A stretch of 64,000 bases of DNA from Alterinioella nitratireducens (GTDB lineage Bacteria > Pseudomonadota > Alphaproteobacteria > Rhodobacterales > Rhodobacteraceae): assembly GCF_013155465.1 (NCBI RefSeq), contig NZ_JABJVX010000002.1, forward strand, positions 248,001 to 312,000, given 5' to 3'. Positions within the stretch are counted from its first letter, which is position 1. Every line of letters starts with the position of its first letter. A program made the position numbers and the translations under genes. The notes under the pieces are model-generated. The model was not told the origin of the DNA. It searched no databases and saw only the letters and a program-made list of their open reading frames with translations. Positions 1-9,219 of this stretch are shown piece after piece.

Positions 1-579
1 GCGACGTGGCCGCAACCAGTCCGCAAGCCGGTCAAGGGGCCGGGCAAGGCCGGGCGCGATGGAGAGCGGCAGGAGTGGAAGCGACAGTGCCAGGGCAAAG
101 ACCGCCATCATCAGGAAACCGGTCGTGGCCGAGCCGCTGACGGTCGCGGTGCCGATAAGCCCGAAAAGGACCGGCGCGGCGCAGGCGGGAATGTTCAGGC
201 CGAAGGCCAACCCCTGAAGCAGCGGGTTGGAGGCGACCTTCCATCTTTCGGGCGCCAACCCGATGCGGTGGCGCATCATCTTGTCCCACCCCGCGAGGAT
301 CGCAAACCCGAGGCCCAGATAAATCGCGCCAAACGCCAGCCACGCGCCGGTTTGAACGTCGATGAGGCGCTGGCCCAGCACGACGATCAAGCCGCCAAAC
401 CCGCCCATCACGACGAGTCGCGCCAGTAGAAAGATCAAAGCCGCGCTGATCCGTTGACCCATCGGGCGGGTTCTCTGGCCGCCCAGAAACAGCATATGCG
501 CGCCGATGGTGCAGGGTTCGACAAAACCGAGTAGCCCGAGGCCGAATGCAAGCAGCAGCGTCTGATAGGTGATCTCCAT
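1..579 (-). CDS. CcdA/DsbD-like membrane thiol-disulfide transporter (partial)
   Basis: The gene starts with ATG at 579 and runs off the left edge; 193 residues are visible and no stop is reached. The protein is almost entirely hydrophobic, with about five or six membrane segments. It carries VEPC (Cys23) in the first segment and NIPAC (Cys133) in a later one. CcdA/DsbD proteins use such a cysteine pair to move electrons across the membrane to periplasmic thioredoxin-like partners, for cytochrome c maturation or metal-stress repair. The promoter just upstream is of the MerR/CueR type, so expression is probably induced by copper or a similar soft metal, which is unusual for a housekeeping ccdA. 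The exact subfamily cannot be fixed from a fragment. Confidence 0.8.
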   Translation of the reverse strand, partial: MEITYQTLLLAFGLGLLGFVEPCTIGAHMLFLGGQRTRPMGQRISAALIFLLARLVVMGGFGGLIVVLGQRLIDVQTGAWLAFGAIYLGLGFAILAGWDKMMRHRIGLAPERWKVASNPLLQGLAFGLNIPACAAPVLFGLIGTATVSGSATTGFLMMAVFALALSLPLLPLSIAPGLARPLDRLADWLRPRR

Positions 580-612
580 AGGCGCCTTGAAATTCGTTGA
601 ACTCGGAGCGCG

Positions 613-643
613 ATGCTAGACCTTCCGTCCGCAGGAAGGTCAA
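613..643 (-). promoter_or_regulatory. MerR/CueR-type promoter and operator
   Basis: On the minus strand a perfect TTGACC -35 (643-638) and TAGCAT -10 (618-613) are separated by 19 bp, the overlong spacer typical of MerR-family promoters. The spacer region holds a perfect dyad ACCTTCC-N7-GGAAGGT (620-640), which is the half-site and spacing of CueR/HmrR copper sensors. The start codon of the CcdA-like gene lies 33 bp downstream. No MerR-family gene is visible in the window; it may lie off the left edge. Confidence 0.85.
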
Positions 644-760
644 GCAACTCTTCCGTGAACTGACCTTGGCTGCATCGAAGAGTTTTCTCAGTTCGGACGC
701 AAACCGGCCCATGGCGGTCGCCCATCCATGTGACAGCCGTATCGCAGGGTAAACCCCGCC

Positions 761-2041
761 CTACCGGTTGGATTGCAGGACCACCCCCGCGAGGTAGAGC
801 GAGCCGCAGATCAGCACCCGTGCGCCGGGGGATTTGGACAGGATCGCGCGCAGGGCGCTGGCGACATCCTCGGCGGGTTCGGCGTCAAGCCCCGCGGCGC
901 GGGCGTGGGCGACGGTTTCCTCCGCCGTGAGCGTCGCGGAGATACCGGGGATCGAGACGGCGTGCAGGCTTTCGGCGACACCGGCCAGGGGGCGCATGAA
1001 GCCGCCCGTGTCCTTGGTGTTCAGCATCCCGCAGATCATATGTGTCGGGCGCGGCGGCAGGCGCGAGAGCGATTCGACGACTGCCGCCGCCGCCGCCGGG
1101 TTGTGACCGCCATCGAGCCAGAGCTCGGACCCCGCTGCCTCGGCCAGATCGACCAGCGGGCCGGCCTTGAGGCGCTGCATCCGGGCGGGCCAGACCGCGT
1201 TGGTGAGCGCCGCCTCGCAGGCCGCCTCGTCCTTGCCCAGGTGGCGCAGGGCGGCGATGGCGGTGCCCGCGTTCTGGACCTGGTGCGCGCCGACGAGGAT
1301 CGGCATCGGCAGGTCAAGCAAACCGGTTTCGTCCTGGTAGACCAGCCGCCCGCGTTCTTCCCAGACATGCCAGTGCTGGCCTTGCGCGATCAGCGGCACG
1401 CCAAGGCGGGCCGCCTGCGCCTCGATCACCTGCATCGCGTCGTCATGCTGCGGGCCGACCACGCAGGGCACGCCGCGCTTGAGGATCCCGGCCTTCTCGA
1501 AGGCGATGCGGGCGATGGTGTCGCCCAGATATTGCTCATGGTCCAGGTCGATGCGGGTGATCACCGTCAGGCGCGGCTGATCGACCACGTTGGTGGCGTC
1601 CAGCCGACCGCCCAAACCCGTCTCCAGCAAGGTGAAATCGGCCTTGATGCGCTCGAAGGCCAGAAACGCGGCGCAGGTCGTGATCTCGAAATAGGTGATG
1701 CTGTCGGGCCCGTTCGCGGCCAGACATTCATCGAGGAAATCGCTGAGCACGTCCTCGTCGATCACCTCACCGGCCAGCCGGATGCGTTCGTGAAACCGGG
1801 CCAGGTGCGGCGAGGTGTAGACATGGGTGCTGTGGCCCGCGCCCTCCAGCCCGGCGCGGATCATGGCGAGCGTCGAGCCCTTGCCATTGGTCCCGGCGGC
1901 ATGGATGACCGGCGGCAGGCGGCGTTCGGGATGATCCAGCTGGGCCAGAAGCCGGTGCATCCGGTCCAGCGTCAGGTCGATGATCTTGGGGTGAAGCGTC
2001 ATCATCCGGTCAAGGAGGATGTCGGAGCGCGCCTCGGTCAC
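761..2041 (-). CDS. folC: Bifunctional dihydrofolate/folylpolyglutamate synthase
   Basis: This cytoplasmic enzyme adds L-glutamate to dihydropteroate and then to reduced folates in an ATP-dependent reaction. At 426 residues it has the usual length. The P-loop GTNGKGST sits at residues 50-57, followed by the Mur-ligase family signature around ETGLGGRLDATN (about residues 138-150) and a C-terminal DGGHNP motif. Its ATG overlaps the accD stop as ATGA, so the two are translationally coupled; accD-folC is a common bacterial pairing. Confidence 0.96.
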   Translation of the reverse strand: MTEARSDILLDRMMTLHPKIIDLTLDRMHRLLAQLDHPERRLPPVIHAAGTNGKGSTLAMIRAGLEGAGHSTHVYTSPHLARFHERIRLAGEVIDEDVLSDFLDECLAANGPDSITYFEITTCAAFLAFERIKADFTLLETGLGGRLDATNVVDQPRLTVITRIDLDHEQYLGDTIARIAFEKAGILKRGVPCVVGPQHDDAMQVIEAQAARLGVPLIAQGQHWHVWEERGRLVYQDETGLLDLPMPILVGAHQVQNAGTAIAALRHLGKDEAACEAALTNAVWPARMQRLKAGPLVDLAEAAGSELWLDGGHNPAAAAAVVESLSRLPPRPTHMICGMLNTKDTGGFMRPLAGVAESLHAVSIPGISATLTAEETVAHARAAGLDAEPAEDVASALRAILSKSPGARVLICGSLYLAGVVLQSNR

Positions 2042-2970
2042 GGGGTCTCAGCCGCGTCTTTCGGAGGGACAATCGCCGCCGCCTCATCCTCGGGCGCGGG
2101 CAGGTCGCCGCGCACCGGGGGCGGTTGATGGGTCAGCATCCGCAGGATCGAGACAAGCTCGTCCTTCATGTCCTTGCGGTGAGTCACCCGGTCCAGCATG
2201 CCGTGATCCAGCAGGTATTCGGAGCGCTGGAAGCCCTCGGGCAGGGTCTCGCGGATGGTCTGTTCGATGACGCGGGGACCGGCGAAGCAGATCAGCGCAT
2301 TGGGTTCGGCGATCTGCACATCGCCGAGCATCGCGTAGGAGGCGGTGACGCCACCCGTGGTCGGGTGGGTCAGCACGACGATGTAGGGCAGGCCCGCCTC
2401 GCGCAGCATCTGGATCGCAACCGTGGCGCGGGGCATCTGCATCAGCGACAGGATCCCCTCCTGCATCCGGGCGCCACCGGCGGCGGAGAAGAGGACCAGC
2501 GGCAGCTTGCGCTCGACCGCGCGCTCGGCGGCGGCGATGATGGCGTTGCCGACGAACATCCCCATGGAGCCGCCCATGAAGCTGAAATCCTGCGCCGCGG
2601 CGACAATGCGGGTGCGCCCGACCTCACCCTCTGCGACCAGCATGGCCTCGGCCTCGCCGGTGTTGCGCTGGGCGGCGCGCATCCGGTCGGGATATTTTTT
2701 CTGGTCGCGGAAATGCAGCGGGTCGGCGACGGGGACGGGAACCTGCACCTCGGAGAAGACACCATTGTCGAAAAGCGCGGTGAACCGGTCACGCGGGGTC
2801 AGGGCCATGTGGTGGTCGCAATTGGTGCAGACGTTCAGGTTCTCGGACAGTTCCCGGTGGAACAGCATCGAGCCGCATTCGTCGCATTTGGTCCACAGGT
2901 TCTCGGGCACCTCGCGGCGCGAGAACAGCGAATTGATCCGGGGGCGGACGTAATTGGTGATCCAGTTCAT
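2038..2970 (-). CDS. accD: Acetyl-CoA carboxylase carboxyltransferase subunit beta
   Basis: AccD with AccA transfers the carboxyl group from biotin carboxyl carrier protein to acetyl-CoA, giving malonyl-CoA for fatty acid synthesis. The 310-residue protein has the N-terminal zinc ribbon (Cys29, Cys32, Cys48, Cys51) and a crotonase-like carboxyltransferase core with GGSMGMFVGN and FSAAGGARMQEG motifs. The C-terminal tail is rich in Pro, Ala and Glu, as in other alphaproteobacteria. It lies 69 bp downstream of the CPBP protease gene and is coupled to folC, which follows. Confidence 0.97.
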   Translation of the reverse strand: MNWITNYVRPRINSLFSRREVPENLWTKCDECGSMLFHRELSENLNVCTNCDHHMALTPRDRFTALFDNGVFSEVQVPVPVADPLHFRDQKKYPDRMRAAQRNTGEAEAMLVAEGEVGRTRIVAAAQDFSFMGGSMGMFVGNAIIAAAERAVERKLPLVLFSAAGGARMQEGILSLMQMPRATVAIQMLREAGLPYIVVLTHPTTGGVTASYAMLGDVQIAEPNALICFAGPRVIEQTIRETLPEGFQRSEYLLDHGMLDRVTHRKDMKDELVSILRMLTHQPPPVRGDLPAPEDEAAAIVPPKDAAETP

Positions 2971-3039
2971 GGTCTGCCTGACGCTTCCTTTGGTCGTTTG
3001 GTCCAGATAAGGCGCGATGCCGGGAAATGCAATTGACGC

Positions 3040-3927
3040 TTAGGCAGCGCGGCGCGAAAGGGCCATCCTGATCGCGGCGTAGATCACCACGGTCGTGGCG
3101 ATGTCGCGCAGGATCAGCGGTTGCAGAATTTCGACGTCCTGGGGCCCGAAGGGCGTCACATAGAGCGCCAGGCCCGAGAGGTTGCCATTCAGCGCCACGA
3201 TCAGGATCGCCGCGACATTGTTGGCGAAGTGAAAGCCCCAGGCGGCCCCGATGGAGCCGGTGCGCGCCGTCAGGTCGGCGGCGCAGAGGCCGAAGACGCC
3301 CGCCGCCGCCACAATCAGCCAGGCCAGGACCGGCGGATTGTTGGGGTCGAAATGGGCCGCCCCGAAGAGGAGCGAGGGGATCAGCATCCAGATCAGGGGG
3401 CTGTTGAACCGGGCGGCAAGCTGCTGCTGGATGTAGCCCCTAAAGAGGAGCTCCTCGGCCCCGGATTGGAACAGGATCGCCACCAGGGCGAGCGGCAGGA
3501 AGGACAGCCACAGGTTGAGGTCAAGGCCGGGAAGGGGCTGGTAGCCATAGGGGATGAGGGTCGAGACGATGAGGACGGCGGCGCAGACCCCGGTGGCCCA
3601 GGCGAAATGGCGGATCACCCGGCGGCGGCGGCCAAGAAGCGTGTCGGGGCCGCGCCCGTGCAGGAGCCGCGCCGCCAGCATCGCGCCGAGACCGAGCCCG
3701 AAAAGCATCGACAGCACCAGCAGCGTCGATGTGGGCGTATCGGCGCGAGCCATCCGCGCCACCCATTCCGGGCCGCCGCTGCCCGACACAAGGTAGATCA
3801 CCCCCACCACGGTGAAGAACCAGGCGATGGACGTGACCCCGACAAGGATCAGCCCGACGATCAGCCGCCAAAGCTGAGGCCGCGCCCGCGCCGGGGCGAT
3901 GAATGCGTCATGCGCTTTTGTGGTCAT
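3040..3927 (-). CDS. CPBP-family intramembrane glutamic protease
   Basis: The 295-residue protein has about seven or eight hydrophobic segments. It contains the EExxxR motif of the CPBP (Abi) family at residues 158-163 (AEELLFR) and the second motif FGAAHFD around His192; these residues form the active site in Rce1-like proteases. Bacterial members have been linked to bacteriocin self-immunity, protein processing and stress, and the substrate here cannot be inferred. It is the first gene of a run with accD and folC on the same strand, which may be only positional. Confidence 0.88.
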   Translation of the reverse strand: MTTKAHDAFIAPARARPQLWRLIVGLILVGVTSIAWFFTVVGVIYLVSGSGGPEWVARMARADTPTSTLLVLSMLFGLGLGAMLAARLLHGRGPDTLLGRRRRVIRHFAWATGVCAAVLIVSTLIPYGYQPLPGLDLNLWLSFLPLALVAILFQSGAEELLFRGYIQQQLAARFNSPLIWMLIPSLLFGAAHFDPNNPPVLAWLIVAAAGVFGLCAADLTARTGSIGAAWGFHFANNVAAILIVALNGNLSGLALYVTPFGPQDVEILQPLILRDIATTVVIYAAIRMALSRRAA

Positions 3928-3961
3928 CAGCTCGAATGCCTGTTCTTTTTTGTCAGCCTAA

Positions 3962-4058
3962 AGCACTTTGCGTTTGAATTGAATCGAAATGCGCTGCCTC
4001 TCCCTACGGTCGAACCCGCATTGCGATATGTCTGTTTTCAGATGAAACGCAAAGTGCT
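3962..4058. repeat. 14-bp inverted repeat in the CPBP/ilvD intergenic region
   Basis: AGCACTTTGCGTTT at 3962-3975 is repeated perfectly in inverted orientation as AAACGCAAAGTGCT at 4045-4058, with 69 bp between the arms. It lies between divergent genes, ends about 100 bp before the ilvD start, and is AT-richer than its surroundings. It may be a pair of binding sites for one regulator of either gene, or the ends of a small repeated element. There is no coding potential inside. Confidence 0.6.
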
Positions 4059-4158
4059 GTAACCTGCCCGCGCCGGGGCGGCAATCACGCTTGTGCGGGT
4101 TTGCCTCGCGTTCTATTCCTCGACCGAGCCACGAAATGCGACCCGAGGAGCCACACCG

Positions 4159-5922
4159 ATGCTGAAGAACAAGACCGACAAGTCCCGCCTGCCAAGCCGC
4201 CATGTCACCGAGGGCCCCGAACGCGCACCGCACCGGTCGTATTTCTACGCGATGGATCTGACCGAGGAACAGATCGACCAGCCCTTTGTCGGCGTCGCCA
4301 CCTGCTGGAACGAGGCCGCGCCCTGCAACATCGCGCTCAACTGGCAGGCGCAATCGGTCAAGACCGGCGTGCTGGGCGCAGGCGGCACCCCGCGCGAGTT
4401 CACCACCATCACCGTCACCGACGGGATCGCCATGGGGCATGAGGGGATGCGGTCGTCCCTGGCCAGCCGCGAGGCGATCGCCGACACGGTCGAGCTGACC
4501 ATGCGCGGCCATTGCTATGACGCGCTGGTGGGGCTTGCGGGCTGCGACAAGTCCCTGCCGGGGATGATGATGGCGATGATCCGGCTGAATACGCCCTCGG
4601 TGTTCCTCTATGGCGGCTCGATCCTGCCGGGCAAGGTGCCGGAGGGTGCGGATGTGCCGGAAGATTTCGCCACCCGCGATCTGACCGTGCAGGACATGTT
4701 CGAGGCGGTGGGCCGCTACCAGGCGGGCGATGTCTCTGAAGCGCAGTTGGCGGTGCTGGAGCGGGTCGCCTGCCCCTCCGCCGGGGCCTGTGGCGGGCAG
4801 TTCACCGCCAACACCATGGCCTGCGTCTCAGAGGCGATCGGGCTGGCGCTGTTCAACTCTTCCGGCATGCCCGCGCCGTTTGAATCGCGCGCCGAATACG
4901 GGGCGGCGTCGGGGGCCGCCGTCATGAACCTCATCGAGCGCAACATCCGCGCCCGCGACATCTGCACCCGCAAGGCGTTCGAGAACGCGGCGCGCGTCGT
5001 GGCCTGCACCGGTGGCTCGACCAATGCCGGTCTGCACCTGCCCGCGATGGCACATGAGGCGGGGATCGACTTTTTCCTCGAGGATGTCTGCGACATCTTC
5101 CGCGAAACGCCCTATTTCGTCGATCTGAAACCGGGCGGGCAATATGTGGCGAAAGACCTTTACGAGGCGGGCGGCGTGCCGGTCGTGATGAAGGAATTGC
5201 GCAAGGCGGGGCTGATGCACGAGGATTGCATGACTGCGAGCGGCAGAGAAATGGGCGAGGAGCTGGACCGGGTCGAGCGCGAGGCCGATGGCCGCGTGAT
5301 CTATCCCATCGAGACACCGCTGACCAGGACCGGCGGGGTTGTCGGCCTGAAAGGCAACCTTGCGCCCGACGGGGCCATCGTCAAGGTCGCGGGCATGAGC
5401 GCCGAACAGCAGGTCTTTAGCGGCCCCGCACGGGTTTTTGAAAGCGAAGAGGAGGCCTTTGCCGCCGTCAAGGCGCGCACCTACGAGGAGGGCGAGGTCA
5501 TCGTCATCCGCAACGAGGGTCCGGCAGGTGGCCCCGGCATGCGCGAGATGCTGGCGACCACGGCGGCGCTGTCCGGTCAGGGCATGGGCAAGAAGGTGGC
5601 GCTGATCACCGATGGGCGGTTCTCGGGTGCCACGCGCGGCTTCTGCGTCGGCCATGTCGGGCCGGAAGCGGCGCATGGCGGGCCGATCGCGCTGCTGCGA
5701 AACGGCGACGTGATCACGATCAACGCGCAGACGGGCGAGCTGTCGGTCGATCTGACGGCCGAGGAGCTTGAGGCCCGCAAGGCGGAGTGGACCGGGCCGA
5801 AAGAGACCAACTATGCCTCGGGCGCATTGTGGAAATACGCGCAGCTTGTGGGGTCGGCGCGCTATGGGGCGGTCACCCATCCCGGCGCCAAAGAGGAGCG
5901 GCATGTCTATATGGACCTCTAG
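4159..5922 (+). CDS. ilvD: Dihydroxy-acid dehydratase
   Basis: IlvD dehydrates 2,3-dihydroxy-isovalerate and its methylvalerate analogue in valine and isoleucine synthesis, using an Fe-S cluster. The ATG at 4159 is chosen over an upstream ATG at 4093 because GAGGAG lies 8 bp before it, and the resulting 587 residues fit the family. Cluster-ligand cysteine motifs are present: CWNEAAPCN (Cys56), GCDKSLPG (Cys129) and [14 protein letters not shown]. The C-terminal [11 protein letters not shown] motif is intact. The gene is monocistronic here, with a divergent neighbour 231 bp away. Confidence 0.97.
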   Translation: MLKNKTDKSRLPSRHVTEGPERAPHRSYFYAMDLTEEQIDQPFVGVATCWNEAAPCNIALNWQAQSVKTGVLGAGGTPREFTTITVTDGIAMGHEGMRSSLASREAIADTVELTMRGHCYDALVGLAGCDKSLPGMMMAMIRLNTPSVFLYGGSILPGKVPEGADVPEDFATRDLTVQDMFEAVGRYQAGDVSEAQLAVLERVACPSAGACGGQFTANTMACVSEAIGLALFNSSGMPAPFESRAEYGAASGAAVMNLIERNIRARDICTRKAFENAARVVACTGGSTNAGLHLPAMAHEAGIDFFLEDVCDIFRETPYFVDLKPGGQYVAKDLYEAGGVPVVMKELRKAGLMHEDCMTASGREMGEELDRVEREADGRVIYPIETPLTRTGGVVGLKGNLAPDGAIVKVAGMSAEQQVFSGPARVFESEEEAFAAVKARTYEEGEVIVIRNEGPAGGPGMREMLATTAALSGQGMGKKVALITDGRFSGATRGFCVGHVGPEAAHGGPIALLRNGDVITINAQTGELSVDLTAEELEARKAEWTGPKETNYASGALWKYAQLVGSARYGAVTHPGAKEERHVYMDL

Positions 5923-6097
5923 AAGCGGTTCATTGGTGCCGCGGCGCGGAATAAGGCCGCAGGCCGCCGCGCCATCGCCGACCCGCCCGCACGGGGCGGC
6001 GATACTGGGAGGTTTGCCCTGCGCTCCGAGGAGGTTCGGACTTGGCAGGCATAAATTGGTCAATACCACCGGCGGATCGCCACCCCGCGGGTCGCCG

Positions 6098-6850
6098 ATG
6101 GCACGGATTGCGCTTGTGTCCACTCTGCTTCTCACGGCCTGCGGCGGCGCGGGGCCTCTGCGTGGCCTGCGCCCCGATCCGGGCCCGCCGCCCGCGCGCG
6201 AGGTAGCCGTCACAACCGACCAGGTCATCATCACCGGGCCGCAGGGCTTCTGTGTCGACCCAAGCTCGACCAATGACCGGGGTGCCACGGCCTTTGTCCT
6301 GCTTGGCAATTGCGCCGTCATTGCCAACCGCCGGTCCGAAGCGCAACCGGAGGTTCCGGCGGTTCTGACGGCCTCGGTCTCGCAACCCGACCCGCCGCAG
6401 AGCTTGCGCGAGACGATCCCCGAACTGGACCAGTTCTTTCAGTCCGAGGAGGGCCGCGAATTGCTGAGCCGCAACGGCGATGCCGGGACGGTCGAGATCC
6501 TCGACAGCTTTCACCAGGGTGACATCTATTTCCTGCGCGCACGCGACAGCAGCGCCGGGGAGGTCGAGGATGTGAGCGCGGAATACTGGCGCTCCTACCT
6601 CGATGTTGGCAACCGGATCGCCACGCTGACGGTGCTCGAAACCATCGAGACGCCGATCGAAAGCGAGGCGGCGCTGGCCACGTTGCAGGACTATACGAAC
6701 GCGGTGATTGACGCGAATTCCGTGGCCGTCGCCGACCCGGTCGAGGCCCTGCCCGCAGCAGCGGAAGTGGCGGAGCCTCCGGCCCCACGGCAGCGCGGCG
6801 CCGGAACACTCTGGAATGTCGGATTGTTTCGGAGAATAATGGGGCGTTAA
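6098..6850 (+). CDS. Uncharacterised lipoprotein
   Basis: The 250-residue protein begins with a short hydrophobic stretch ending in a lipobox, LLTAC (Cys15), so it is predicted to be lipid-anchored in the envelope. The mature part is acidic, with no motif I recognise, and ends in a Pro/Ala-rich segment and a basic tail. The ATG at 6098 is chosen because it places the signal peptide at the N-terminus; the reading frame is open much further upstream, overlapping ilvD in another frame. The next gene begins 48 bp downstream. Confidence 0.75.
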   Translation: MARIALVSTLLLTACGGAGPLRGLRPDPGPPPAREVAVTTDQVIITGPQGFCVDPSSTNDRGATAFVLLGNCAVIANRRSEAQPEVPAVLTASVSQPDPPQSLRETIPELDQFFQSEEGRELLSRNGDAGTVEILDSFHQGDIYFLRARDSSAGEVEDVSAEYWRSYLDVGNRIATLTVLETIETPIESEAALATLQDYTNAVIDANSVAVADPVEALPAAAEVAEPPAPRQRGAGTLWNVGLFRRIMGR

Positions 6851-6898
6851 CGAAAGGGCGGGATAAACCCGGCCAGGGTACGGGGCCGTAACGGGGGC

Positions 6899-7663
6899 AT
6901 GACGGGAATGAGCGGGTTCATCGAAAAGCGGATGCTGCGCAGGTCGATCCGGAAATGGACCGCGCTGGCCGATAGGGTGCCTGGGATGAACGCCGAGGAA
7001 CTGGTCGACCTGACCGCCACGGCGCGGGCCTTGCGGGTGCGGCTGGACAAGCTGACCAATGCTGCCGAGGCGGCGCTGATCCCCGATCCGCAAAGCGGCA
7101 TCCTGCGCCCCGACCAATGCGATTGGGCCTGGCGGCCCGCACCCTGGTGCGAGCCTTGCGGGACCGTCGGCACCGTGGCGGCGGACAGCCCCCACAAGCT
7201 GTCGGACAATGTGACGCTGTTTCACGATTGCGCGCAGTCCGAGATCTGCCTGCGCCAGATCCGCAACGCCCGGCCCGAGGATGCGGCGGGCTATGCCACG
7301 CAGGTGGATGTCTACCGCTTCGACGGCTCGTTCCTGTCGCTGGTGCTGACCTTGCCCGATCCGGCGATCCGGCAGTTGACCCGCAACCATTTCATCACCC
7401 TGCGCTGCGACATGGCGCGGGAAAACCCGATCGAGGTCTATGCGCGGCTCAACGTGCAGCACGGGCCGAATACGGAACAGATCGTGCGGCAGGTGGAGTT
7501 CGTCGAGACCCGCGGGCTGGCCGAGTTCGACCTGGCCTATTCCAACATCAACGAAAAGCGGGTCGAGAAGATCTGGATCGACCTGATCTTTGACAATCCC
7601 GGCATGAACCAGGTCCTTCTGCGCGACCTGACCCTGACCCGCGCCCCGCGCGCCGATATCTGA
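6899..7663 (+). CDS. Uncharacterised conserved protein (Rhodobacterales type)
   Basis: This 254-residue protein has a basic N-terminus, a central region with cysteines and tryptophans (DWAWRPAPWCEPC, with two more Cys further on) and a beta-rich C-terminal half. There is no signal peptide or membrane segment. I do not recognise a catalytic motif. It resembles proteins annotated only as domains of unknown function in Rhodobacteraceae, possibly DUF6478, which I cannot confirm. An alternative start is the ATG at 6908. The following gene begins 13 bp after its stop behind a GGAGGG ribosome site, so the two are probably cotranscribed. Confidence 0.7.
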   Translation: MTGMSGFIEKRMLRRSIRKWTALADRVPGMNAEELVDLTATARALRVRLDKLTNAAEAALIPDPQSGILRPDQCDWAWRPAPWCEPCGTVGTVAADSPHKLSDNVTLFHDCAQSEICLRQIRNARPEDAAGYATQVDVYRFDGSFLSLVLTLPDPAIRQLTRNHFITLRCDMARENPIEVYARLNVQHGPNTEQIVRQVEFVETRGLAEFDLAYSNINEKRVEKIWIDLIFDNPGMNQVLLRDLTLTRAPRADI

Positions 7664-7676
7664 AGGAGGGCACGAG

Positions 7677-8054
7677 ATGGCCGAGATCACCCTGACCCGC
7701 ACCCGCCTGACCGCTGGCCGCTACGAGGGCGTGCTGGCCTGTTCCGGCACGCCGCCGGTGATCGAGGCGGTGCATCTGGACCGCGTCTTGGGCGGCGTCG
7801 AGGTCAGCGAGATGGAGAGCCATCCGGGCCATCACCTGGTGGGGCTCGACCTGCCCACCTCGGTCCTGTCGGACGGGGTGCAGACGGTGAACTTGCGCAG
7901 CGCCGCTGACAACGAGGTGCTGGACCGCATCACGATCCTGGCCGGTGAGCCGCTGGAACACGACATCCGCGCCGAGATCGTGCAATTGCGGGAGGAGCTG
8001 GAGCTGTTGAAGCGCGCGTTCCGGCGGCATTGCGTGGAGACGGGGGCGGATTGA
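7677..8054 (+). CDS. Uncharacterised small protein with C-terminal helix
   Basis: The 125-residue product has a beta-rich N-terminal two-thirds and a C-terminal charged helix (about residues 100-118, with ELELLKR) that could form a coiled coil. No signal peptide or known motif is visible. It follows the 254-residue gene after 13 bp with a strong GGAGGG ribosome site, suggesting the two products work together, perhaps as a complex. The function is unknown. Confidence 0.7.
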   Translation: MAEITLTRTRLTAGRYEGVLACSGTPPVIEAVHLDRVLGGVEVSEMESHPGHHLVGLDLPTSVLSDGVQTVNLRSAADNEVLDRITILAGEPLEHDIRAEIVQLREELELLKRAFRRHCVETGAD

Positions 8055-8151
8055 CGGATCGGTGATGGGGGAGGTCCTGTGTAGGCTCCGACCTTGCCGA
8101 GAAGGGGCATAATGCAGTCCGGACCAATATCTGTTGATGGCCCTGTCTGAC

Positions 8152-9069
8152 CTACAGGCTACCCAATCGCTGGATTTCACTGCGTGTCTCGCTGGCCATG
8201 CTGCGTAGCCATGCGGCAAACCTTTGTACCTGGGGTCTCTTTGCAGCATCAGGACGAAGCTTGAGCCTGTAGGGATGCGGCGCTGCAAGGTGTTGGGACA
8301 CCGGGAACGGGTGGACGATGGTTCCGTCTTCCAGATCGTTCAAGACCAGAGACAAGCCGCACACCAGAAATCCCACGTTCTGGCGCACCGCCTCCAACGC
8401 GACCCGGGCATTTGGATAATGGACCCCGCGATCCGGGCCACGTTCGCGATGGCCAAACCTCTGAAACCACTCGACCCATCCAGGGTGATTAATGCTATCC
8501 CGCTGTCCTTTGAGGTGCAGTAGCGGCATCCCCTCCATCTGCAGGACCGGGTCCCAATCTGCAATACGGCGCGGATTGTCGGGGCCGGTTACGGGCAACA
8601 AGACGTCGGTAAACAGGGGCTCGCCAGCGCCTTCTCCGTAGTCGATACGTATATCGGGCGCACCCAACCTCAAAGGGACATCTCCAGCCCCGTTTATGCA
8701 GAACAGGATGTTTGGATGTTCGGCACGGAAGGCGCCGATACGCGGTGCCAGCCAGAGTTCGGCCCAATCCGGGTCTGCGACCATCTGTATTTCGCTGACA
8801 CGTTGGAAGTCGAGCGCATCTGTCACCCGTTCGAGTGCGGCAAACGCCATCTGCAAGTCAGCAAGAGCGTGTTCAAGCTGCGGCGTCGGTTGCAATCCCG
8901 AACGCCCTCTCAACAAGAGATCGGACCCCAGGTAGTCTTCAAGCGTTCTGACACGCTGCCCGACGGCTGCAGGTGTGATACCAAGCGTGTCCGCCGCAGC
9001 CTTCAACGACCCCTTTCGGATGGCGAGCTCGACGGCCTGTAAGGATCTGAGATGCGTTAAGGCGACCAT
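8152..9069 (-). CDS. LysR-family transcriptional regulator
   Basis: The 305-residue protein has an N-terminal winged helix-turn-helix (residues 5-63, with SLKAAADTLGITPAAVGQRVRTLE) followed by the periplasmic-binding-like effector domain of LysR regulators. It resembles GcvA-type members in carrying a LRSLQAVELAIRKGS start. It is divergently transcribed from the DUF4242 gene, the usual arrangement for a LysR regulator and its target. GC content is visibly lower than in flanking genes, so the pair may have been acquired. The effector is unknown. Confidence 0.92.
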   Translation of the reverse strand: MVALTHLRSLQAVELAIRKGSLKAAADTLGITPAAVGQRVRTLEDYLGSDLLLRGRSGLQPTPQLEHALADLQMAFAALERVTDALDFQRVSEIQMVADPDWAELWLAPRIGAFRAEHPNILFCINGAGDVPLRLGAPDIRIDYGEGAGEPLFTDVLLPVTGPDNPRRIADWDPVLQMEGMPLLHLKGQRDSINHPGWVEWFQRFGHRERGPDRGVHYPNARVALEAVRQNVGFLVCGLSLVLNDLEDGTIVHPFPVSQHLAAPHPYRLKLRPDAAKRPQVQRFAAWLRSMASETRSEIQRLGSL

Positions 9070-9072
9070 AAG

Positions 9073-9138
9073 TAAAGAATACCTTTAGCTCGCAAAATAT
9101 CAAAGCTGATTATTGTAAAAAACCTTTACCGGTATAAA
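9073..9138. promoter_or_regulatory. Putative LysR operator region between divergent genes
   Basis: Two similar inverted repeats lie between the divergent LysR and DUF4242 genes: TAAAG-N5-CTTTA at 9073-9087 and GTAAA-N5-TTTAC at 9115-9129. Both contain ACCTTTA. A possible -10 (TATAAA, 9133-9138) for the DUF4242 gene abuts the second repeat. Two half-palindromic sites upstream of the target promoter are typical of LysR control, so this is inferred to be the regulator's binding region. Confidence 0.55.
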
Positions 9139-9219
9139 GAAAATTGAGTTTTGAGATTGGCCGATGGCCATGCAGAGTCATGGAACGACAGCATTTGAAG
9201 CATCAAAGGAAATCAGTAA

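Noticed and set aside
32-712. 226-codon open frame on the minus strand overlapping the CcdA-like gene
   Set aside because: Its translation is Arg/Pro/Ala-rich with no family resemblance, while another frame of the same DNA gives a clear membrane protein starting right after a MerR-type promoter.
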